The notes beneath the pieces are model-generated. The model was not told where the DNA came from and searched no databases. It was given only the letters and a program-made list of their open reading frames with translations. A stretch of DNA of 64,000 nt from Bugula neritina (lineage: Eukaryota; Bryozoa; Gymnolaemata; Cheilostomatida; Bugulidae), in the NCBI GenBank assembly GCA_964035545.1, contig OZ037765.1:23190004-23254003 (forward strand), read 5' to 3'. This document shows, piece after piece, positions 55,561 to 64,000 of the stretch; positions within the stretch are counted from its first letter, which is position 1; each line of letters starts with the position of its first letter. A program made the translations under genes and the position numbers.

Positions 55561-55815
55561 TATAAGCTATGTATTTATTTGTGGCATTATGATAATCAAT
55601 ATGGTTATATTTTAATTTATCAATATTTTCTTCATAAGTTCATTATGATTATGATTATAATCAGACTGATAATGATATTCATAACCATTTTCATAGACAT
55701 AATGATAATGATAATCATTATCATAAAAATATAATTATCATTATCAATAGACAATACTTACTATATTACTATAAGTATAACTATTACTATCACTATGACT
55801 ATGAGCATACAATCT
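55561..55815. repeat. ATAATGATAATCATTATC low-complexity block
   Basis: ATTATGATTATGATTATAAT and its inverted forms, then ACTATCACTATGACTATG, running into the truncated LINE fragment. Similar CATAATCATAATGATATTC strings occur near 28740-28850. Confidence 0.65.
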
Positions 55816-55826
55816 ACAATGCACCC

Positions 55827-56270
55827 ATGAAGGCAAAATTAATTGCATACCTTAGTCTATGTAGACCTATCCTTGAGTATGCAGACACGTTGTGGGATCC
55901 TACTAACAAAAATGCCTGTGAGGAAATTGAACATGTTCAAAATCAAGCCATCAGGTTTATCGCTAACCTCAAAGGAAGATGTGGCATCAGTGACGCTCGA
56001 ACTGAATTGCAGCTTAAAACTCTTGCGAGCCGACGAAGAGACCATAGAATAACTTTGTTAATGAGAATACTCTCTGATGAAGAGTGCCATGAAACGCTTT
56101 CATCTGCTTATGATGAACTATTAAATTCAAATCGGTCAATAAACACTCAATCTGCTAAGAGAGGAGAACCAACATCAATTTCTTCATCCTCACAGACCTT
56201 TCACAACAGTTTTCTCCCTCGAAGCATCAGAGATTTGAGGATACCACCTCATAACACAAACTCAGCTTAG
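55827..56270 (+). mobile_element. 5'-truncated non-LTR retrotransposon, C-terminal reverse transcriptase fragment
   Basis: An intact 147-codon reading frame reads LSLCRPILEYADTLWDP, EIEHVQNQAIRFI and LKTLASRRRDHRI. This is the thumb/C-terminal segment found at the end of CR1/Jockey/RTE-like LINE reverse transcriptases. The palm with its catalytic YxDD is absent. The frame begins directly beside ACTATG-type repeats at about 55800, as expected from 5' truncation during insertion. After the TAG there is A-rich 3' sequence to roughly 56400. The clade cannot be fixed from this piece. Confidence 0.8.
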
Positions 56271-56399
56271 CTATGTGCTAAAACCCCTTTACATTACAAT
56301 TAAAATATCCAAACTTAGCTACATGCTAGAATCGATACATTTCAACACATGGTAAACCCAAACAAAAACAACATAAGAGGCACTCATAATTTTGCGCCT

Positions 56400-57268
56400 G
56401 TAGGTGTTAGCAGAGTGTTCTAATTTTTACGAGGTGAGTTACAAGGTGAGTTAGTAAGGCTATCACTATGGCAATGCCAATTATAATCAATATCATAATG
56501 ATATTAAATAATTAATAATGTGAAATTAGAAATAATAATTGGATTTGATGATCAGCTCATGGTGATGGTGATACTAATAAATGTCAATGTTGTTACTCAT
56601 TCTTATACCACTATCATCACACCTATGGTTACCTGGCAATGGTCACCACTCACCATTCTCCAATGCATTAACATATAACACCAGTCATTAAAAACAAAAT
56701 TAACTCAACAGGTAACTAAACTAAAAAGTCAAACTCAACCAATGTCAAACTGAAAGTGAACTTTTTTATATTTTTTCAAGTTTTGATCCTCGGTCATATT
56801 CAGTGTGCTTGAATTTTTATTTTATTTATACTGATGATTTGATATAACTTGTTAACATTACATTATAATTATTTGTTACTTTGATATTATTGTTGCCTTG
56901 CACAACAGCCACACTTGTTTTATTTGATAAAATTCAACTGATATTATCTTATATTGATAAAACAAATGTTTAAATATTCAATTGAGAATGGTTTATTAAA
57001 AATAGGGGCAGGCTTCCTGTTTTTCTTAGTAGTGATATTGCTAGTTCTAACGTAGCTTTGTAGCATTAGAAGTTAGCTGACTAAGAAATGAAGTAATCGC
57101 ATCCCAAACTCAAACATCAAACAGAAAATTATAATCTTAAGCTAAGCGAAAATATGCATATTATTTAAGAGGTAACTTAATCAATAAAAAGCAAGATTTG
57201 GCTAATACAATTTATTGACACTCTAATCAAGTATGTGTTGATTGCATTTTGCAGCATAAAAAGTTGTT
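56400..57268. other. 5' region of MTMR9
   Basis: Between the LINE fragment and the MTMR9 start. An acceptor-like TTTTGCAG 16 bases before the ATG suggests the 5' UTR may be spliced. AT-rich, with no clear core promoter element. Confidence 0.4.
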
Positions 57269-60200
57269 ATGGAATTCTCTGAGTTTATAACTGTTGCTCA
57301 AGTTGATGGCGTCATGCTTCACTCATCTAGCATGTCTCAAAGAGTACAGGGCTTGCTATGTGTCACTGGCCATCACCTTATTTTAGCACATAGAGGGGAA
57401 AACCATGAAGAGTTTTGGGTAGGCCTGTTTACTTTTACGTTCTAATGGCAATATTATATGTAAAATTTCCCGCCACCTGTGTAGGACCACAGGGATGAAA
57501 GGTGACCATTATATGTAAAATGTACTATCAAGTTTTGGCAGCTCAATGCTTGCATTTAATTACAATTATCAACTATTGGCTGATTGAAAAGTTGTGGCTG
57601 CATACTTTTTTTCGAATTCGTAAGATCATATATTATTTTTTTACAACTTGTTTAGCATCACTAAAATGCATATTGCATAATTCCTCTGAATTTTTGTATA
57701 TTCTTTTAGTTTCCCCATAAAAATGTTGACTTGGTAGAGTTGAAAAGCCCCAACACAATACTTCTATACTGTAAAGACTTTCAAATTGTTAGTTTGACAT
57801 TTCCTCCATCAAGCAGTGGAGACTGTACTAAAGTTGCCTCATCTATAAATAAGCTTTCCAATATCGGTATGATAGTACATATCAATATTTTTTGTGAAAC
57901 TTAAACTATATTTGATAGCTATTAGCACTTTTTATTTTAATCCTTAAAATACAAAAAGTTGGTAGCCATTCAGGTAATTTTTCTGCAAAATGACAGGAAA
58001 TTAAATTTTATCTGTTAACTGAGAATTTAATATTCTACTTCTTATTTGTAATGCTTGCACACTGTTGTTTAAATTGACTTATCTGTAAAATAGTTTAACT
58101 AATATCTTTTTGATACTAATTTTTCAAATGGGTACAAGTCCTTAGCTCTGCTGTTACTTTTTATTTTATCAATATAAGATTAGTGATAGATCTACTGGCT
58201 TCATTTTGATGGTTTGTGTTTCAAGTGGATGTTCCTCTTTCCTACCCATTCTACTACACAAACCAGTTTCCGATTCTTGAAGATGGGTGGTTAGCATTCA
58301 CTCTGCATTCGGAGTTTGCAAAATATACGAATAAAGCAGATTTTAGGATAACAGATATCAACAGAAACTTCCAGGTATGGATTTAGGAAAATCAATCATC
58401 TTTCCTTTGTGTTCCATCACTTTTGATTAGGGCTAAAATGTTTTGTTATAGAGGCATATATTGGAGCTTGATATCAACAACAGTGACTCCCAACCAATTT
58501 TTAGTAGCATTCCATATGCTAATCTCATAAATATAAATGTTTCAAATACTTTTAATACAATTATAGGTTTGCTCTTCGTACTCTAGTCAAGTTCTGGTAC
58601 CGAAATCTGTTGAGGATGAAGTGGTGTGCAAAGCCGCCTCGCACCGACAATCGAATCGGTTTCCTGTGTTGTCATACATTCATAAGGCTACAGGGGTTAG
58701 TATGTCATTTCTGCAACACTTAGCCTTTCAATATTTCTTATCTTATATTATAGAAATACTATCTACTTTCATAATTTTGATAAAAAGGTTTCATGACAAA
58801 TGAAATTGCCTTTACAGACTTATTTAGCGCGGGCCAGTCAAATAATCTCTACTAAAAGATGTAAAGAGGATGAAGCACTGTTGAATGCTTATGTGTTGCC
58901 GGGCAAGAAAGCCTTTATAGTTGATATTAGAACGTACTCAAGTGGTAGACCTACTCGAGGTAAACCCATCTCTGCTATCTATTCTGTCGTACATCTCTGT
59001 TTTATTTGCATTTATTTAAAGACTTCATTTTTTTCAAACCTGCATATGCACTGTTTTCCACTTGCTTTGAATTAAGCATTATTGTTAAAAAAAGATTGTA
59101 AGACTCAAAACATAAATATTTAAAACTGAGGTATTGCTCGATATTTCCTATATTTGTACTAAGCCCCATTTTAAACACACACTTTCTGCTTCATTTACCA
59201 CAACAGTGTTTGCTTTGATTCACATGTCTACCATTATTGTCAAAATAGATCAGCTGACAGTGAAATACTTTGAGCCTTGCTTGTTTAAAATTTTGCTAAC
59301 AGTTTGTTACATTTTAAATAAATACTTAGAATATTATTGCTTACGCTTTGATTCAAATGATGAATCAAATCAAATTATAAACTAGTTTACTTCACATGAC
59401 TTTTGTAACTTTTTAGGCAAAGAATCTGAATCCAGCTATCCACTGTGGAAGTATATCTCTAGACCGGTACAGAAGTGGCAAGCTCTTCAGGACTCCTTCA
59501 GTAGTCTTATAGAAGGTTGTATTTCTATGCCTTACACATATCAATATAATGTTTTATGATGCACTCACAACTTGTTGGGCAATTTAGTCAGTAGTTGAAC
59601 ATTATAATTTGAAAATATTTTTTGCTTTGCTTTTTCCTGTTTCTGTGTCATTATAGTATAATAATGTAATTTTTGTATACTACTTCAGTAGCATTATTGA
59701 GTATGGAAAGATAAATGGAAAACCTTATACTTGCTTAAGGCATGTCATGTTAAAGCAGAAGTGTCTAATGACATTTACATAGTAGGAGAAAAAAATATCT
59801 TGGCTTAAGAGTTGTATTCCTAACCAAATTTATTTTATAGTAAATTGTTCAATGTCTTTAATTATTTCACCAGCCACTTAATTTTGACGTTACAATCTAA
59901 TGAAGAAGATAGCTAGCAAAAATATATATAGCTGGCTAGCTAGAACCTCTGCTTATTTAACTTTGTTTTTATGGGTCGTTGTTCAGATTACTTATATACA
60001 CTCCTTCTGATGCTTTTATAACTTAAATTTTGGGAGTTGTGTACTGTATCTACAAATATAAAGGAGTTAATGTCTTGCATGTTTTAGTTACTTTTGATTG
60101 TTAGTTTAAATTGAAGAAAATCTAGTAAAATGTTTAGAGCTTTAAGAATGTTGTCCTATAATAGTGATTCTAAAGGGAACTTTGTCTTAGAAGATCTAAC

Positions 60201-63200
60201 AGCTAACTTCTAAAGGCCTTTTTTTGGGGGGGAGGGGGGGGAGCTGTGTTCGAAGATTTTATTATTGAGATGTCGTCCTATAAGTCTATGAAACATGTGA
60301 CATATCAAATACTCACCCCTGCATGTTGTTCATAATGGGTCAACTAAATTATCTATGTTTCTCTGATCTATTCTTAGACTGCTAATAAATATAACATTGT
60401 AGTTTGTCGAGATGAGAGCCTGTCAACTGAAAAATTTCTGTCTAAACTAAATTCAAGTCACTGGTTGGACTTTGTAAGAGATTTAATGATCTGCGCATGT
60501 GTCGTGTCTACCTACATCCACAAGGAAGGTAAATGTTAGCCGTGTTCAGTTCTATATCACTTTAGCCACTATGTTGTGCATTTAACAAGTGGCATTTCCA
60601 TACATGTATCCCAATAAGAATTAGGAGTAATATAATCTTTGTATGTGTGTTGTTAAAGATGTATTCTTGATTGAATTGCAGATGCCACAGTATTGGTTCA
60701 AGGCTCGTCTGGCACTGATAGGGTGCTACAAGTTTCTAGTCTGGCACAAGTGATTCTAGACCCTGACTGTCGCACTATTAGAGGGTAGGTCTGGCTTTCA
60801 CTCAGCTTGTGAAGTACTTGATGCGATCTTATAAGGCTAATAGTTGTACCATACATGCAACCAGAATAAGTCTTGAAATTTTCATGGATGCTAGATTTAA
60901 ATTTAGTTTATGTGTGCTCAAGGTTTGAGGCGCTGATAGAAAGAGAATGGGTGCAGGCTGGCCATCCTTTCAAAAGCAGGTGCTGCAAGTCTGTGTATTC
61001 TAAAACTGACAGCAAGTTTGAGTCTCCTGTTTTCCTAGTCTTTCTTGACAGTGTGTGGCAGGTGAGAGAATATCTACAGTATTTGCCTGATATTTACAGA
61101 TTCAGAGTTAAAGATAGCAGCTGTTGTCTAAGGGTTAGAGCGTTGGGTTTAGTAAATACAAAGTCATAGGTTAGAACCCCGGTAAATACCATTGATTATG
61201 TTAGGAAGAGCATCCAGTCATAACTGCTCCCGTGCCCCATATGAATAAATCCTTAGCCTGCTTTCAAAAAAACCTTTCCAGCTGGTGTGTCTCACAGGGA
61301 TAGTGATCATAAACTTACAGTGAGTTTATAGACTCAGATTTAAATTATGTGTTCAACCCTGATCGCTACTCTTGCTAGTGGCACAGATTACAGAATTTTG
61401 TTATGAGTTAATACTGATAGTACTTTAAAGACAAAGATGCCTGTTTACTATCGTAAAGCTTTTGGTTGTGTTGTAGATTTGGCAACAGTTTCCATGCTCC
61501 TTTGAATTCAATGAGGAGTTTTTAATCCTGCTGTTTGATAATGCTTACTGTTCGAAATATGGTGAGTCAGCCCAATTATGGCAATTTAATTTAGCTGAAT
61601 TAATAGCATGTGTACATAGCCTTTAAGAACACATAGTTGTTAAAAATCTAGAAATTACATGATTTCTTTTACAATAAATTTTAGTTGTAACTGGCGTAGT
61701 TATTTGAGTGTTTTCTGTGGCATATTTGGTATCTTTTTCTTCAATATGTTGATGTTTCAAATTGATTTAATTTTTTGTTAAACTGCAGTAATTTCAACTT
61801 TTTCTCATCAACTTTTAGAATTCAATATGCCTACTTAGAATTCTTTTTTCTAGAATACCTATTCCTCATGGAGACAGCTATTGTTCTGTTTAAGTTTTAT
61901 ACTATGTATATACTATATACTTATTTACTATATCTCCGGTATTTTGTATCATATAAATGTTTCAGGTACATTCCTTTGCAACAATCAAAAAGAGAGAAAG
62001 ATGAACAAGTTACATGAAAAAACAATTTCTTTATGGTAACAATGTTTTAATGCTAGCAAAATAATTTTTCCAGTTTAACATGCCTAATCTGTTGAGTCTA
62101 CTGTTTTGCTGGAATTGCACTTGCATGTTGTAGTATATATAGTTTATTCAGCTGATATTTTCTCACATGTAGCTGTGAAAGTTTGTGTAGTAAATATACC
62201 ATTGCTTAAACAGGAGCTACGTGAACCAGCCAGACTTTCTCAAGACCTACCTCAATCCTCTGTATGAACCCAACTCTGATGTCATATTTCCTTCTGTTGC
62301 CCCACAATCTTTGGTACGTCATGTTTCAAATTGGTAATATAGAGACAGCTTATTGCTGAAACTTTATTTTAATCTTTTAATCTTACCTGTAGCACCAGGT
62401 GTATAAATTGACATTACGCTATTTTATAGTGTCTGTGGAAGCGGCTATACATGAGGCATCAATTGGATTTGTCTTCTCACACAGAAATGTGGGAGAGAAT
62501 TAAATTTACTAAGGAAAACAACTTGGCACTACAACTCCGAACGAGTCGTCTGAGAAGGTATTATACACAATGGTTACGTGCTTCCATTATGTTCAGCTGC
62601 CTTCAACATGGCAATGATGTTTTCTGTGTTAAAAACTGAACGCGTAAAGCTATCATTTTTAATGCAAATACTTGAAGCTAATTGCAATTGGTTTTAATTC
62701 TAAGCTTTATCTGCTGTAGTTGGTTGGTTTTTCTCGTCTTAATTTTTTACATAAACAATCGCTGTGTGAGAAGACTCGAGAACATACTAAATAATTGTGA
62801 TACCATGCTGTTAATTTATTCAATGCTTATTTGTTGTGAGGTTTAACATAGTATCTGCCCTACATCAAGTCAATGAAATGAATAGAATTATAAAATATTA
62901 CCCTAGATGCAAAACTTACAAATGATAGGGCAGTAATAAAGCTGAATTTATAGGCTGTGTGGATTATGGTTGAGCAATGCTTTAGAAGTGAAACGAAAAT
63001 CTCAATTGACCAAAAAGTTGAAAGACTAACTCTTTCTGAAAACAATGACATGTCATAAATCACCTCTTGTTTATTTTGCTACACGCATTTAGAATATTGA
63101 AAACTCTCCAGTGTAAAGAATTATAATACGTTCCATGCGTAAACTGTATTATAAAATTCACCCCTACACATAATTCGTTATGATCTAAGGAAAAGTGAAA

Positions 63201-63607
63201 GCACATAGTTCTATAATTAAAAGGCTAATAAATTATTATATGCTTGATCTACAATATTTTTGATGATAATTTGTTTAATATTTTCAAAATTAAAATTAAA
63301 CAATTCTAAGGAAATTTAATTATAATAAATACACAGCATTCGCCCTATGAACTAATTAGTCGATAGATAATTTGTAATTTACACACAAGTACATCTGTAC
63401 TAAATTTTCATGCTATTTTTTGCCTAGTGCAAAATACTAGTGGTGAGCTTTCTTCACATCTAATGTGTTCCTACTCCTTCACATTAACATGTCTTTTGAT
63501 GTAATCATAAAATTTCTTCCTAAAGGCAAATTGATGCTCTGAGTAAAGAGTTGCAAGAGGAGGGAATTTCTATACACGATGCTCTTGTTAGAAGTACCGG
63601 CGAATAA
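57269..63607 (+). CDS. MTMR9: Myotubularin-related protein 9 (pseudophosphatase), complete, 14 coding exons
   Basis: Inactive myotubularin that partners MTMR6/7/8 and modulates their PI3P/PI(3,5)P2 phosphatase activity. Exons: 57269-57418, 57710-57866, 58226-58374, 58567-58695, 58818-58959, 59417-59515, 60403-60528, 60682-60784, 60923-61061, 61477-61561, 61966-62035, 62214-62313, 62430-62557, 63526-63607; 1659 nt, 552 residues (human 549). The PH-GRAM domain occupies about 1-105 (start MEFSEF, TGHHLIL). The phosphatase-like fold follows (YPFYY, NRFPVLSYIHK, RCKEDEALLNAY). The active-site loop reads VLVQGSSGTDR, so the catalytic Cys of HCSDGWDR is Gly. Then come FEALIEREWVQAGHPF, SPVFLVFLDSVWQ and a C-terminal helix QIDALSKELQEE that likely forms the dimerising coiled coil. 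Exon 60403 uses the inner AG, since the outer one gives a stop. Confidence 0.94.
57453..57521 (+). mobile_element. Short GC-rich insert with 14-bp direct repeats (copy 2)
   Basis: A 41-bp insert (57467-57507) shares CCCGCCACCT, TAGGACCAC and GATGAAAGGTGACC with the insert at 52330, differing at a handful of sites. It is bounded by two perfect copies of ATTATATGTAAAAT (57453-57466 and 57508-57521). It lies in the first intron of MTMR9, so the family occurs in the same plus-strand orientation in genes of opposite orientation. Confidence 0.7.
61112..61256 (+). mobile_element. tRNA-derived SINE, copy 2
   Basis: AGCAGCTGTTGTCTAAGGG with A-box-like TGTCTAAGGGTTAGAG and B-box-like GGTTAGAACCCC, then AGAGCATCCAGTCATAACTG and a final AAATCCTTAG. 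Order and spacing match the copy at 7701. It lies in the MTMR9 intron 61062-61476. Divergence between the two copies suggests an old family. Confidence 0.75.
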
Positions 63608-63669
63608 GTGTTTGCAGAGTTGTCTCCTCTCCATTGCCATTAAATTCAACTACTATTTAATTGGCACAT

Positions 63670-63675
63670 AATAAA
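63670..63675 (+). terminator. Polyadenylation signal of MTMR9
   Basis: AATAAA lies about 60 bases after the MTMR9 stop codon, the usual distance from a terminal exon with a short 3' UTR. Nothing else is recognised from here to the right edge. Confidence 0.55.
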
Positions 63676-64000
63676 TATCATATAGATTACCCTAAAATCT
63701 TTGTAATAATTCCACCTTTGTTGCCGTTATTTTGTTGTTGTTATATATGTTTAAATTATTACCAGCATTCACAAACATTTAATATTGCAATATTAGAACC
63801 AATGCATATTTATGCATGGTTGTATGTGACAAGATTTGTTTATAATTTTTGTTATTTTTATCAGATGTATGGACTAATCATTTTATGTCATAGACCTGTT
63901 GTATGAACTAACTATTGAAATCGATACAAAAGTTATCATACTTGATATGTGATGTTTTGCACCAGGTTTTTAACTTTTCCTTATAACTACTAAATCAATA

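Noticed and set aside
1-64000. CRISPR array or bacterial operon
   Set aside because: All arrays seen are AT-rich microsatellites or tandem repeats, and genes are spliced and animal in type.

Overview
The window is a piece of an AT-rich animal nuclear genome. Its genes have many short exons with GT/AG splice sites, and the encoded proteins match metazoan families that include a neuronal one. It also carries scattered SINE, LINE and hAT-type repeats. No diagnostic marker fixes the phylum; an invertebrate is likely. Gene models were built by hand from reading frame, splice sites, intron phase and remembered human homologues, so exon edges are predictions, but the phases close without conflict in nearly every gene.

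Layout. (1) Positions 1-27095, minus strand: the 5' two thirds of an UNC-13/Munc13 synaptic priming gene. It has 22 exons from the MSLL start (C2A domain) through a calmodulin-binding helix and the C1 domain into C2B, then runs off the left edge. A large alternative first exon at 10242-11549 would give a short isoform lacking C2A and the calmodulin site. (2) 27096-30234: repeat-rich spacer between divergent genes. (3) 30235-42251, plus strand: a complete 23-exon gene for condensin II subunit G2 (NCAPG2, 1163 residues). (4) 42811-45922, minus strand: a small unrecognised gene for a tail-anchored membrane protein, tail-to-tail with NCAPG2. (5) 45923-47981: spacer with a non-autonomous hAT element bounded by an 8-bp target duplication. 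(6) 47982-55213, minus strand: two tandem OVCA2/FSH1-type serine hydrolase genes with the same intron plan. The upstream copy has a one-base deletion just after the nucleophile serine. (7) 55214-57268: trinucleotide-like arrays and a 5'-truncated LINE reverse-transcriptase fragment. (8) 57269-63607, plus strand: a complete 14-exon MTMR9 pseudophosphatase gene (552 residues).

The genes are functionally unrelated (vesicle priming, chromosome condensation, small-molecule or protein ester hydrolysis, phosphoinositide control), as expected for an animal chromosome. The most unusual signal is a GC-rich insert of about 40 bp. It occurs twice (52330-52368 and 57467-57507), each time flanked by its own perfect 12- or 14-bp direct repeat, as if it were a very small mobile sequence. 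Other points of note are the phase-matched alternative UNC-13 first exon, the frameshifted hydrolase copy, two copies of a tRNA-derived SINE, and clusters of AATACT/AATAGT repeats with long inverted arms.
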